A stretch of 48,093 nt of DNA from the IMG/VR virus record IMGVR_UViG_3300042987_001328, positions 1-48,093 of that record; one strand, written 5' to 3'. The notes below the pieces were generated by a model. The model was not told the DNA's origin. It did no database searches and saw only the letters and a list, made by a program, of their open reading frames with translations. Within the stretch, counting starts at the first letter, position 1; each line of letters opens with the position of its first letter. Position numbers and translations under genes: made by a program. This DNA comes from a virus. Positions 38,871 to 47,298 of the stretch are shown here, in pieces.

Positions 38871-39161
38871 CTATTTAACTCGAACTTCAATGCGGGGAAT
38901 GACATTAGACAGCCCTTGCCACAGTAGTTGGCCTCCTGTTACCAAGCCACAAGCAATGGCGAGCATCACAAGGACTTCTGCAATGGTGAGGTTACGGCGC
39001 AGGTACACGACTTGCTGTGGACGTTGCTGAGGCTGCTGGAGAGCCTGCATCTGAGCTTGTTGAATGGCTAGTTCACGAGCACGGGCCTTCATCTCAGCCA
39101 ACTGCTCAGGGCTGATGGTGCCAGGAATTGGTTGGTTGCTAGGAGGAACTTGGTTTTCCAT
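38871..39161 (-). CDS. One-TM protein with Gln/Pro-rich helix
   Basis: A 96-aa protein: Pro-rich N-terminus, a helix rich in Glu/Ala/Gln (ELAIQQAQMQALQQPQQRPQ), then a single TM segment (IAEVLVMLAIACGLVTGGQL) and a basic end (IPRIEVRVK). Layout is that of a membrane-anchored coiled protein. It is at the start of the - strand run leading to fibres and endolysin; a holin or spanin-like role is possible but not supported by a specific motif. Confidence 0.6.
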   Translation of the reverse strand: MENQVPPSNQPIPGTISPEQLAEMKARARELAIQQAQMQALQQPQQRPQQVVYLRRNLTIAEVLVMLAIACGLVTGGQLLWQGLSNVIPRIEVRVK

Positions 39162-39213
39162 CTGAGCACTTTTGTTTTTTACACATTAGCATCTAAGCAA
39201 AGGAATTGTTGCT

Positions 39214-39627
39214 ATGCAGTACGGATTACGGAAAGGTTTAGAAGATATTGCCAGGGAGCTAAAGGGTATTAACAATGCCCTCTCGTCGCTCTGGTCAATT
39301 CAATACGAGAAAGGCGAGATTGATGTTCTAGATCCCAGGGCCTATGCCGATGAGTACATTACGACAGAGGAATGTGCCAATCGCCTGGGAGTCAGTGACC
39401 AAACACTGCGTAACTGGATTGCAATCGGCAGGAAAACCCCAAATAAAGGCTGGGTAGAAGGCATCCACTATGTCAACATCTGCCCAGATGGTGACAAAAA
39501 GACAGTTTTCCGAATACCCTGGACTCGTCTTGTGGAATCCTTTGCCAAAAATCGCAAAGCAGTCCATGCTGATTTCTATAAATCTTGCAGCGAAGGAAAA
39601 ACAGTAGAGCGTGGTGAGCCTATATGA
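39214..39627 (+). CDS. HTH (excisionase/MerR-like) DNA-binding protein
   Basis: A 137-aa protein with YITTEECANRLGVSDQTLRN, a helix-turn-helix of the HTH_17/excisionase type, followed by WIAIGRKTPNKGWVEGIHYV and a wing-like strand VFRIPWTRLV. Probably regulates this + strand set or takes part in recombination. N-terminal coil precedes it. First gene of a short + strand operon, divergent from 38871-39161. Confidence 0.7.
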   Translation: MQYGLRKGLEDIARELKGINNALSSLWSIQYEKGEIDVLDPRAYADEYITTEECANRLGVSDQTLRNWIAIGRKTPNKGWVEGIHYVNICPDGDKKTVFRIPWTRLVESFAKNRKAVHADFYKSCSEGKTVERGEPI

Positions 39628-40082
39628 TCAAACATCGCTTTACCACTGTGGACATCGATGCCGTTACAGTCGACAACTTGGAAGAAACCTTACCACTTTC
39701 CTTGCGTCTCCAAGTAGAAATGTTTTTACCACCCAGTGGTTCGTTTGATACAGCTACCTTGCGCAGATACCTCCAAAACTTAAAAAACTATGAAGAAGAG
39801 GATGCCAACTTTGGCATGACGCTTGCCAACAGATTGCGTTTAGCTTTCAAAGATATGCAGCCAGATACAATCTGTGGTAAATTTCCGCAAGCAGAACTGT
39901 CTTTAAAGCGGAGGTTGCGTTGCGTAGCAGAATACCTTATTCGCTCCGGAGAATTTGATAAGCTACGGGATGCCAACGGTAAGCTAATCAAGAAACGCGG
40001 TGTACTAGGCAAGATGGTTGTGATGTATCTACCAACGCCTAGGATGATCGAAGCATTACAGAAACAAGGATTGACACTATGA
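39624..40082 (+). CDS. Unknown protein, 152 aa
   Basis: MIKHRFTTVDIDAVTVDNLE, LPLSLRLQVEMFLPPSGSFD, then helical, with LSLKRRLRCVAEYLIRSGEF. Basic C-terminal region. Starts ATGA-coupled to the HTH gene. No recognised family. Confidence 0.6.
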   Translation: MIKHRFTTVDIDAVTVDNLEETLPLSLRLQVEMFLPPSGSFDTATLRRYLQNLKNYEEEDANFGMTLANRLRLAFKDMQPDTICGKFPQAELSLKRRLRCVAEYLIRSGEFDKLRDANGKLIKKRGVLGKMVVMYLPTPRMIEALQKQGLTL

Positions 40083-40465
40083 ATCGTAGGGAAAAATTAA
40101 TTGCTTCTGTCATTGGTCCAGACATGGATGAGACCAAGGCCAAGATGCTTGATGGCACCATAAAGCTAGTTCTTGGTGACATGGGGCAACATTACTGCAA
40201 GATGTGGGATGCAGAAGGACCTGGCGTTATGGTGTTCCAGCCAGAAAATAAAGAACGCTCGATGTTCTTTATGACACTTAAAGAATTGCATGCGGCACAA
40301 GAAGAGTGTGAACGCAGTAATGATGGTGATATGGCAGAGACGTTTAGGCGAATCCTTGGGTCAGCACAGAAGATTGATCCTACAGAAAAAGCTGGTTATA
40401 TCATCAATGATTCCCACGGGATTCGGTATTTGCAAATAGACTACAACCAGGTTGCAGACAGCTGA
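40079..40465 (+). CDS. Unknown protein, 128 aa
   Basis: MNRREKLIASVIGPDMDETK, then YCKMWDAEGPGVMVFQPENK and a mid helix MTLKELHAAQEECERSNDGD. Overlaps both neighbours by 1-4 nt. The end YIINDSHGIRYLQID looks beta-structured. No family recognised. Confidence 0.6.
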   Translation: MNRREKLIASVIGPDMDETKAKMLDGTIKLVLGDMGQHYCKMWDAEGPGVMVFQPENKERSMFFMTLKELHAAQEECERSNDGDMAETFRRILGSAQKIDPTEKAGYIINDSHGIRYLQIDYNQVADS

Positions 40466-41046
40466 TGGCATTACAGATCCTTCGTAAAGAAGACTTTGAA
40501 TTAGTTACAAACTATGACTTAATAGCAGCAGCCAATGCGTTGATGGGAAATATTGACCTGGACCCAGCAAGCTCAGATTTTGCCAACGACTATGTTCAAG
40601 CTGAAAACTACTACACACCATCCGATGATGGTCTGAATGAACAGCAGTGGTTCGGTAACGTATATGTGTTCCCACCCAATGGTGCATACTTTTGGGATAC
40701 TGTGCAATCGCGCTGGAAGATCACACGGAGTAGTGCCAGGAGTTTAACGTCTTCCCATGCGGTGTGGTTTAGACGCTTGTATCGGGAATGGATGAGTGGT
40801 CAAATTAAGCAAGGTTTGTATTTTACCAACTGTCCAGACATGATTCGTTATGAGCAGAAAATCTTTGACTTTCCCATCTGCATCTTGAAAACAAAACCTG
40901 TATTAGTCAAAAGGACAAGCGAGGAAGTTAGCAAACATACTACTGCAACATCAATGCTTGTCTACCTGCCACCCACCGATTCTGCTGGGGATGCAGTACA
41001 AAACTTTGTAGACATCTATTCTCCTAAGGGCCGAGTTCTCTGCTAA
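40465..41046 (+). CDS. Dam-like adenine methyltransferase homologue with altered motif
   Basis: A 193-aa protein with the phage Dam layout: IDLDPASSDFANDYVQAENY, then YTPSDDGLNEQQWFGNVYV and FPPNGAYF at residues 69-76, where N6-adenine methylases have N/D-P-P-Y/F. The first Asn/Asp is replaced by Phe and the Tyr/Phe by Asn, so catalysis is doubtful. Residues to 193 follow the same length as phage DNA N6-adenine methylases. Could be an inactive DNA-binding relative or a variant active enzyme. A near-copy of the 24-bp motif lies inside, on the opposite strand (40740-40753). Confidence 0.6.
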   Translation: MALQILRKEDFELVTNYDLIAAANALMGNIDLDPASSDFANDYVQAENYYTPSDDGLNEQQWFGNVYVFPPNGAYFWDTVQSRWKITRSSARSLTSSHAVWFRRLYREWMSGQIKQGLYFTNCPDMIRYEQKIFDFPICILKTKPVLVKRTSEEVSKHTTATSMLVYLPPTDSAGDAVQNFVDIYSPKGRVLC

Positions 41047-41073
41047 ATTTTTCACAGGAACAAACAAAGAAAC

Positions 41074-41661
41074 ATGAGCGTTCTTGCTGATTGGGAGATT
41101 CTGGCGCTTGCAGAAGACGAAGAAATGATTGCACCTTTTGTTGATCATCTAGTCAGCAAGGAAGATGGACGTAAGCTTCTGAGTTATGGTCTTAGTTCCT
41201 ATGGCTATGACATTCGCCTCTCTCCTAAGCAATGCTTGGTATTCGGCAAGATCCAAGCCGGGGACTGTGACCCAAAGAATTTTGATCCTGATATTTTGCG
41301 TCCTACTGAGCTTCTTGAGGATGAGCGTGGTCAATATTTCTTGCTTCCTCCGTACGGTTACTGCCTGGGCGTTGCTTATGAGCGGCTGAACTTACCACGT
41401 GATGTGACTGTTGTTGCTGTCGGCAAATCTACTTATGCCCGATCGGGAATCATGGTTAATATCACACCAGCAGAGGCCGGCTGGAAGGGACACCTGACGC
41501 TTGAGATTAGTAATTGCACCGGTCTCTTCAATCGAATCTATGCCAATGAAGGCATTACACAACTTCTGTTCTATCGTGGTAAGCCTTGTGCAGTAGATTA
41601 CCAAGCCCGGAAAGGTAAGTATCAAGATCAACCATGTGAGGTTGTCTTCTCTCAGGTCTAG
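41074..41661 (+). CDS. dcd: dCTP deaminase
   Basis: A 195-aa protein: YGLSSYGYDIRLSP at the N-terminus, GKSTYARSGIMVNITPAEAG, then GWKGHLTLEISNCT with the catalytic Glu144, and a C-terminal IYANEGITQLLFYRGKPCAV and RKGKYQDQP: the Dcd/dUTPase-fold order. It deaminates dCTP to dUTP; with dUTPase activity of host or a bifunctional form it feeds dUMP to ThyX. Length fits the family. Ends the + strand set; 3' end overlaps the - strand gene by 4 nt. Confidence 0.9.
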   Translation: MSVLADWEILALAEDEEMIAPFVDHLVSKEDGRKLLSYGLSSYGYDIRLSPKQCLVFGKIQAGDCDPKNFDPDILRPTELLEDERGQYFLLPPYGYCLGVAYERLNLPRDVTVVAVGKSTYARSGIMVNITPAEAGWKGHLTLEISNCTGLFNRIYANEGITQLLFYRGKPCAVDYQARKGKYQDQPCEVVFSQV

Positions 41662-42032
41662 ACAAAAGGCTTCCCAAAATTAGGAAGAGGTTTTTGGGCA
41701 TAGCCTACGCTACCGGCTCTACCACCGGAATCTCCACGCGTAGGCAGCTCTACCCCATCAATACTTGCGGGCCTCCGTGGAACTTTACCTCGGATGGTTG
41801 GCTCATCAATCGCTGCAGATTGTCTGTACTTACCAGCGGTTCTAGCAGCACGCATGAACTTAGCTACACGACCTTGCTGATCGTTTACTGATTCTGCAGA
41901 TTTACGACTCTCTTGCTCAATACGACGCATGTCTGTGTCGTATGCTTGCTCCGGACGCAAGTCAGATACCTCAGCCCCAGAGGTACCTGACAATTGCCGT
42001 GGATCGTAATTGGGATTAAAGATGTTAGCCAT
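41658..42032 (-). CDS. Unknown protein, 124 aa
   Basis: MANIFNPNYDPRQLSGTSGA at the ATG 42032 (an upstream ATG at 42065 adds an unlikely MGLIYSSYNIS). Polar with Arg-rich middle (IEQESRKSAESVNDQQGRVA) and a Gly/Pro-rich tail. Possibly a virion protein. Convergent with dcd, divergent from 42074. No family recognised. Confidence 0.55.
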   Translation of the reverse strand: MANIFNPNYDPRQLSGTSGAEVSDLRPEQAYDTDMRRIEQESRKSAESVNDQQGRVAKFMRAARTAGKYRQSAAIDEPTIRGKVPRRPASIDGVELPTRGDSGGRAGSVGYAQKPLPNFGKPFV

Positions 42033-42073
42033 ACTAATATTGTAAGAGGAATAAATCAAGCCCACTTATTGAT

Positions 42074-42421
42074 ATGCAAGGCGCTGCTGGCTTTCTCGAT
42101 AGCTTTGTTCAAGATGAGTTGAAGTGTCGCTGCCTGAGCGAAGACGACTTTGGTGCATCGATTGATAATGCAAACAATGACGTACCCCTGTATGATCAGT
42201 ACAACCGTGGTTTAGCCGCATGCGAGCAAGGTCTGGAGAGGAACCCATTGCATCTCGAGGGTCAACGGCCCGGAATGACGGGTTACATTCCGTCGATGGA
42301 GGAAGCTTTATCCCAGTATCCAGCATCTTCCCCGAAGCCAAAAGCCCTGGTGATGGAGCTGGAGGGACCAACGGAGGAGATGCTGGAGCAGTCCAGAAAA
42401 CGACGTGGTTTGATCCGGTGA
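42074..42421 (+). CDS. Unknown protein, 115 aa
   Basis: MQGAAGFLDSFVQDELKCRC, DVPLYDQYNRGLAACEQGLE and a tail MLEQSRKRRGLIR. Starts 41 nt from the divergent gene. Its TGA overlaps the DUF3310 GTG. No recognised family. Confidence 0.55.
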   Translation: MQGAAGFLDSFVQDELKCRCLSEDDFGASIDNANNDVPLYDQYNRGLAACEQGLERNPLHLEGQRPGMTGYIPSMEEALSQYPASSPKPKALVMELEGPTEEMLEQSRKRRGLIR

Positions 42422-42738
42422 AGCCTGGGGAAGGCCCCAGTGATCAACCTGTTGTGAGTGAGTGCAAGGACGGTGTTTGCCCCGTACCGTGGCTGACAAC
42501 TGCTCCTGCTGTGGTTCCAGTGAATGATGTGGTTAATCATCCTGACCACTACACAATGTCTTCTATTGAATGCATTGAAGCCATTGAAGCCCAGCTGACA
42601 CCCGATGAATACCGTGGCTACCTAAAAGGAAACATTGCCAAATATGTATGGCGTGAACGTCATAAAGGCCGTACTGAGTCACTGAAAAAAGCGGCCTGGT
42701 ATCTAGACCGCCTGATTAAATTTGACGAAGCCTACTAG
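42418..42738 (+). CDS. DUF3310 protein
   Basis: 106 aa from the GTG at 42418 (GTGA overlap). The C-terminal part NHPDHYTMSSIECIEAIEAQ, GYLKGNIAKYVWRERHKGRT and KAAWYLDRLIKF is the DUF3310 pattern (NHPdHY...EcIdai...Gyl.GN..KYvwR...Kg..e.LkKA.wYldrLI), a small phage protein sometimes called a nucleotide-kinase-like or SaV-like. Exact function unknown. Longer frames to 42220 exist but would overlap the previous gene by 200 nt. Confidence 0.8.
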   Translation: MKPGEGPSDQPVVSECKDGVCPVPWLTTAPAVVPVNDVVNHPDHYTMSSIECIEAIEAQLTPDEYRGYLKGNIAKYVWRERHKGRTESLKKAAWYLDRLIKFDEAY

Positions 42739-43049
42739 AAAGGCTGAAGTCTATCTTCATCATCTTCATCTTCATCCTCGTCGTATTCTGCCATGCAGGA
42801 TGCGGCGAGTTCTGCTAGTTCAATATCTGTTGGAATATCAAAATCAAGTTCGATTTCTTCGTCAGCCATCAGTGATTTGACTGCATACCACTCCATCAAC
42901 CGCTGGTGGTACAGACTTAACAATGCATAACGGAGTTCATCCCAGGTCATGTCCTGAGCTGCAATCTCTGCTTTACGCATCGAGAATTGCAGTTCTAGTG
43001 GAAGTTCAAATTCACGTGGTTCAACTGAACGCTCCATTCCACTCTGCAT
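42735..43049 (-). CDS. nblA: NblA-like phycobilisome degradation protein with acidic tail
   Basis: A 104-aa protein. Residues 13-60 (FELPLELQFSMRKAEIAAQD, MTWDELRYALLSLYHQRLME) match the NblA pattern (LtLEQqFslr...e..a..ms...lq..ll.LYrqlm), the helix-loop-helix that binds phycobilisome alpha subunits and targets them for proteolysis. Known NblA proteins are about 55-60 aa; here an extra 40-residue tail ends in AEYDEDEDEDDEDRLQPF. Freshwater cyanophages such as those of Microcystis are known to encode nblA. The family call is moderately strong; the tail is new to me. Confidence 0.7.
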   Translation of the reverse strand: MQSGMERSVEPREFELPLELQFSMRKAEIAAQDMTWDELRYALLSLYHQRLMEWYAVKSLMADEEIELDFDIPTDIELAELAASCMAEYDEDEDEDDEDRLQPF

Positions 43050-43073
43050 TCTTCAGATGCGATTATTCTAAGT

Positions 43074-43760
43074 CTAGCGGTCAAACATCACATCTGTACA
43101 GGGAAGGGAAAATAGCTCATCAAGGTCCAAAGCATCTGACCCGTCCCAGGTTGTTTTGCATTTAAAACCGTTGGCAAACTCTGCCAGGATGTAAGGATTG
43201 AGTTCTTGCTCCAGCCTACGGATGGCATAGACCTGTTCCAGGGATGCTTCATAGTTACGGAAAGCAGTCAACAGGATGTCAGTCGACGGCCATGCCTCTA
43301 TGCCTGGCACCTCAAAAAGGAATAGACGAATTTCTTCTCGTCGCCTGTTGATCAAACCACCAAGCACTTCATGGTGTTCATTAAAGATCCACTGACTAAT
43401 TTCCTGTGTGGCACCACGGTAATCTTCTTGTTCAATGCAATCGATGATGGAGCTGTAAAGGAAGGGCTCCCAGCCAATCGAATGTGCAAATGAAATAAGG
43501 GCCTGATGCATATGAGCATCAAGCCCTAGGTTGAGCTTTTGCAATTCAATGTCAATGACATTGATTTCATGGAAGAGATACTCCAGTGCTTTTTCAGAAC
43601 TACAGAGCTGTCCTTTTTTTACTGGAGAACCATCTGGGTAATACTGAGTGCCATAACCAATGGTATAAGGCTCAGCATTAGTAGCTGGATCACCATATGC
43701 CTTTTCACTAAACCCTTCGTATTTACGAATCAGGTTAATGGCATGCGTGAAATCAGCCAT
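43074..43760 (-). CDS. GH24 lysozyme (T4-type muramidase)
   Basis: A 228-aa protein. The N-terminal HAINLIRKYEGFSEKAYGDP with Glu15 and Asp24 (nine apart, as Glu11/Asp20 in T4 lysozyme), then PYTIGYGT with Thr33 as the third residue, is the GH24 signature; a 7-residue insertion separates Asp and the YTIGYG block. The middle HQALISFAHSIGWEPFLYSS continues the fold. The C-terminal 70 residues (beyond ~150) are extra and may bind the wall or the virion. It could be a second endolysin or a tail lysozyme. No signal peptide. Confidence 0.85.
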   Translation of the reverse strand: MADFTHAINLIRKYEGFSEKAYGDPATNAEPYTIGYGTQYYPDGSPVKKGQLCSSEKALEYLFHEINVIDIELQKLNLGLDAHMHQALISFAHSIGWEPFLYSSIIDCIEQEDYRGATQEISQWIFNEHHEVLGGLINRRREEIRLFLFEVPGIEAWPSTDILLTAFRNYEASLEQVYAIRRLEQELNPYILAEFANGFKCKTTWDGSDALDLDELFSLPCTDVMFDR

Positions 43761-43797
43761 GGAGATAACAAATAATTATCTCCAATATACACAGTTT

Positions 43798-43920
43798 TTA
43801 CTTGCCTTGCCCCCTTAATTGTTTACGTCCGTGGTTAGGAAGTGAATTCCTTCCTTGACCCTGCCTAGTGCGCTTTGGCTTTGGTTCAATGCGAATTGTT
43901 GTTGACTTAGGTTTTGCCAT
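43798..43920 (-). CDS. Short basic phage protein, 40 aa
   Basis: MAKPKSTTIRIEPKPKRTRQ, then GQGRNSLPNHGRKQLRGQGK. The GQGRxSxPxHGRKxxRGQGK type is a short, highly basic protein conserved in many cyanophages; probably nucleic-acid-binding or virion-packaged. Start ATG at 43920. Confidence 0.7.
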   Translation of the reverse strand: MAKPKSTTIRIEPKPKRTRQGQGRNSLPNHGRKQLRGQGK

Positions 43921-43935
43921 GAGTAAATAGCAACG

Positions 43936-44238
43936 TCACCATTTTACGCGGTCCGCCCAGTATGCGGCAGACATCTTACCTTTCTTAATGTTCGCAGCAT
44001 GACGTGCCTTAAAGCTTTCTCGCCGTTTGCGGTAAGCCTCAGACTCTCCTTCTTTCCTGGGACTACCTTGAACTCCTTGCTGACCAAAGTGAATGATCTT
44101 TTCTTGCCCACCTTCACAAGCTTTGACTACATGGCTTTTGGTTGGATGGTTTGGTGTTCGTTGTGGCTTATTGCAAGCCATTTCACTTTTCTTGTAACTC
44201 TTTGCAGCAGCTGCTGCTTTACGGTGTTTGTCAGACAT
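43936..44238 (-). CDS. Basic conserved phage protein, 100 aa
   Basis: MSDKHRKAAAAAKSYKKSEM, NHPTKSHVVKACEGGQEKII, FGQQGVQGSPRKEGESEAY, FKARHAANIKKGKMSAAYWA with end DRVKW. I recall this KSHVVKAC...IIHFGQQGV...RRESFKARH...KMSAAYWADxVKW block from T4-like cyanophages and other tailed phages: a small basic protein, function unknown. Start overlaps the stop of the 853-aa gene by one base. Confidence 0.75.
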   Translation of the reverse strand: MSDKHRKAAAAAKSYKKSEMACNKPQRTPNHPTKSHVVKACEGGQEKIIHFGQQGVQGSPRKEGESEAYRKRRESFKARHAANIKKGKMSAAYWADRVKW

Positions 44239-46799
44239 CAGAATCCTTTAAACATAGAAGTAAATTCACCCAGGATTTGTTCACCTGTTTTTGTTTTATA
44301 CGTAGGCTCTTCTTCATCTGATCCTAAGTCAAAGAAGCTTTCTTTTTTGGTTTCCTCTTCTTCTTCTTTGTTTTCTGAAAAGAATTTTTCAATTGTGCTT
44401 AAAGACTCAAATGGATCTTTAAGGTTTAAATCCACCGTTTTTAACGGTGAATCAACGCCTGCTTTCGTAAGCAAAATTTGTTCAGACCTATCTGTATCTG
44501 GGAAAAACTTTTCGTAAAACTCATCTTCTGTACCTTGGTATCCAGCCGATTGAAATACTTTGTACAGTTCTGTATCTGCTTTTGGTTGTGTATCTTTAAA
44601 ATCTTCTGGACGTTCAATATAGGTAATACCAAGCTTTTCTTGCGTTGGCCTTTGTCTTTTCTCGTTTAAGTATTTAATCTGCTCTCGTATGTCTTGTGCG
44701 GTACCAGTGCGCAGTGTTTCAATAATGTACTCGCGCAGCTCTTCAAGATCGCCTTTAAAATCTGTTAGACCATACTTTTCTAATACTTCTTTCCAGGTTG
44801 TTTTATCATTTGGATCAAGTCCTTTTAGCATTTCATCGGCAAATTCTTCTGGAAGAATAAATTGACCAAAAACAGTTCCTTGTTTTAAGGCCTCTTCTTT
44901 TAATGCTGGCAAAATGTTGTTATAGATTTCGTCTTGTACAGCTCCTGCATTAAGAATATCTTTTGCAGCATCAAAACCTTTTCCTTGCCCCTTTACTTGA
45001 AAATGTACACGCGCAAAACCTGCACGATCATTGACATCAATACCATATCGATATGCTTGTTCTGCCCAGTATGGATCTCCATTCTTGGCTGCTTCCCAAT
45101 CATCAGCAACAATTGAAGCCTGTGCTGCATAATCAGACGCTCGTGCTTTGTTGCCTATAGGATTAAAGTAAAACTCCGGATCAAAATAACGATCATTTGC
45201 TTGTGATATTTCATTAAGGTATTGACTAGCACGTAAATCTGCTACCAACTTAACTGCATTAACCATATCTTGTGTCTGGAATGGGTTCTGCTCTTCTTGT
45301 CTAATATCTAAATACTCAACAAATTCATCCATGGAACGAGAAGTATTAAACCTAGGAATCAGATATTGATCGATAAAATTTCGTGCAAACTCTGCTTGCA
45401 CTTTAATTGTGTTATTTGTTTCTGCAGTTGAATATCCAAGTTCAAGATCTTTTTCATATCGTTTTTTTAATTCGTTATCAAACCATTGCTGCCAATTGTA
45501 CGTGGCGTTATTTCTAACCCCAGTAATGTTTTGCAAGCTTTTCTCAAGTGATTCTTCTGCTTTGCTTCCTGACATGAAAGAAAGCATGCCACCAACACCA
45601 GAATCACCTAAGATGCTATTAGTTAATTCTTTATTGATATCAGAAATTTCAGCAAAGGAGCCCAATCCTCTGATTAAACTTATATTTCCTTCTTTTACTT
45701 TTGCTTTCTTCATTTCCTCAATAGTATCTTTTAATACGTTTTGAGTAAGTGCTCCAAAGCGTTTGACATCGACTGTTGTTTTTTCACCAACAGCCTGATT
45801 AAGTGCATCTTCTAATTCTGTGACACCATACCCCATGTTTGTGTTGTATAGAAATGACAGTTGCTTATCTTCAGGTCTTTCAGATAACCGGAATAAAGCG
45901 GCAAACTCATCTGGTTTATTTACATCTAAGTATTTTTCTTTCGCCATTTTGTCCCAATAGGGATCATCTTTCTTTGCTTTTTCCCACTCAGCGGCAATTT
46001 CAGGAACGTTTAAAAGTCTTTCTGTTTGCGTGTCTAAGTTAATTCCTAGTTGTAAGTTTCTTACGTTTTGAATATCTTGATCAGTAGGTTTTTTTTCAAT
46101 ATATGTGTTTGCTTGTTTTGTTATTTCCGGAGCATTTCCTCTTAACCCGGCTGCTTTCCCTTGCGTGGTGTAATGCTGCAAATAAAAACCATTCTCCCCA
46201 TACCTTTGCGTTACGTCTATATCATCATTAGCAATTGCTTGTTCCCAGCGTTGTGCAACCTCTGGGTATTGTTTTTTGTAGTACGCAGGATCAAAATCTC
46301 CATAAGGCGGTTTGGCACCTAAAGATGGGTCCCACTCCTGGAGTTTTTCTGTTATGTAAAAAGCTTTAAAGTAATCTTCTAAAGTATTTCTTAAACCACT
46401 ATCAATTCCTTGTAGACCACGAATAACTTCACGTCTATTTACATAGTCTCCACCAGATGTTGTTTTTGCAACAGTAACGGTTGTATCATAAGCTTGATTT
46501 TTTGCTGTATTTGAAGTGTTTAAAGCATTGTTTTCTTGGTTTGTCCTTGAGTTTTGATCGTTTATCATGCGGTTAGTAGCGTTGTTAGGGTCTTCTACCC
46601 ATTTAAATTTCTCTACAGCTCTACAAGTATTCCACCAATCTCTTCGTTGCCAAGGCTTTGCATCGCAGACAGTATCAAAACCATCTGAAACTTTAATCTG
46701 ATTATTCGTTGGTAAATTAGTTGGAAGATTAGTTGGATAGTCAGTTTTTTCATAGCTGACATCCCACTTTCTTGTGGATGGATTATAAGAGATTCCCAT
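44238..46799 (-). CDS. Large unknown, probable virion protein, 853 aa
   Basis: Starts MGISYNPSTRKWDVSYEKTD, with a repeated NLPTNLPTN near the N-terminus. It is long and helical, with recurring units: 'DPxYWDKMAKEKYLDVNKPDEFA' and 'GDPYWAEQAYRYGIDVNDRAGFAR' look like degenerate copies of one domain (about residues 280-310 and 590-620). Ends in a Glu-rich stretch (EEEEETKKES) and FTSMFKGF. No enzymatic motif. By size and position it may be a tape-measure-like, internal or baseplate protein. Precedes two basic small genes. Confidence 0.5.
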   Translation of the reverse strand: MGISYNPSTRKWDVSYEKTDYPTNLPTNLPTNNQIKVSDGFDTVCDAKPWQRRDWWNTCRAVEKFKWVEDPNNATNRMINDQNSRTNQENNALNTSNTAKNQAYDTTVTVAKTTSGGDYVNRREVIRGLQGIDSGLRNTLEDYFKAFYITEKLQEWDPSLGAKPPYGDFDPAYYKKQYPEVAQRWEQAIANDDIDVTQRYGENGFYLQHYTTQGKAAGLRGNAPEITKQANTYIEKKPTDQDIQNVRNLQLGINLDTQTERLLNVPEIAAEWEKAKKDDPYWDKMAKEKYLDVNKPDEFAALFRLSERPEDKQLSFLYNTNMGYGVTELEDALNQAVGEKTTVDVKRFGALTQNVLKDTIEEMKKAKVKEGNISLIRGLGSFAEISDINKELTNSILGDSGVGGMLSFMSGSKAEESLEKSLQNITGVRNNATYNWQQWFDNELKKRYEKDLELGYSTAETNNTIKVQAEFARNFIDQYLIPRFNTSRSMDEFVEYLDIRQEEQNPFQTQDMVNAVKLVADLRASQYLNEISQANDRYFDPEFYFNPIGNKARASDYAAQASIVADDWEAAKNGDPYWAEQAYRYGIDVNDRAGFARVHFQVKGQGKGFDAAKDILNAGAVQDEIYNNILPALKEEALKQGTVFGQFILPEEFADEMLKGLDPNDKTTWKEVLEKYGLTDFKGDLEELREYIIETLRTGTAQDIREQIKYLNEKRQRPTQEKLGITYIERPEDFKDTQPKADTELYKVFQSAGYQGTEDEFYEKFFPDTDRSEQILLTKAGVDSPLKTVDLNLKDPFESLSTIEKFFSENKEEEEETKKESFFDLGSDEEEPTYKTKTGEQILGEFTSMFKGF

Positions 46800-46800
46800 A

Positions 46801-47163
46801 TTACACCGCCAGCTTTAGATCTTGTACGTGGTAAGCAAATACATCAATGGGTTCTTTTTTAACCCAAGCACTGATTCTATCCATTCTAGCCTGTGAAAAG
46901 AAGTCTTGTTTCTGGTACCAGTCAGTGATCAAGCTGCTGGCCTTTGATGTGTTGCACCTGCGGCACGCAGGAATCAGATTATTGCGATTGCTGGAGCCAG
47001 AACGAAAGCGTGGGATGATGTGGTCTAGGGAGGTCGCATCGTCTCCGCAGTAACCGCACTTGCAGTCCCAGGCATCGTATATGGATTGTCGATAACGTTT
47101 CTTTGCAAGCTTTGGAGTTAATTCAATGAGCAGGGCTAGTGGTTCCTGTTCACTGTTGAACAT
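46801..47163 (-). CDS. HNH endonuclease, 120 aa
   Basis: CGYCG (CxxC), then LDHIIPRFRSGSSNRNNLIP and CRRCNTSK (CxxC): the full H-N-H core with LDHxxPR, NN and CN. Likely DNA-cutting homing-type or packaging nuclease. It is not adjacent to terminase genes here. Upstream region (47164-47298) contains a plausible promoter TTGTTT, 16 nt, TAAAAT on this strand. Confidence 0.8.
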   Translation of the reverse strand: MFNSEQEPLALLIELTPKLAKKRYRQSIYDAWDCKCGYCGDDATSLDHIIPRFRSGSSNRNNLIPACRRCNTSKASSLITDWYQKQDFFSQARMDRISAWVKKEPIDVFAYHVQDLKLAV

Positions 47164-47233
47164 ACTCTTTAGTTGCCGTTACCTTATTTTACTTTCGTTC
47201 CATGTGTAAACAAACACAAAGCAGAGATTAAAT

Positions 47234-47276
47234 AAGACTAAAGAAGCATGACACTATGTTTTGATTCGTTAGTCTT
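47234..47276. promoter_or_regulatory. Inverted repeat between divergent genes
   Basis: AAGACTAA (47234-47241) and TTAGTCTT (47269-47276) are perfect complements; with one extra T the match extends to AATA...TATT. It lies between the divergent HNH gene and the HTH gene, so an operator for the HTH protein is a simple guess. Confidence 0.45.
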
Positions 47277-47298
47277 TATTGGTAAGCGTTGAGACGCA

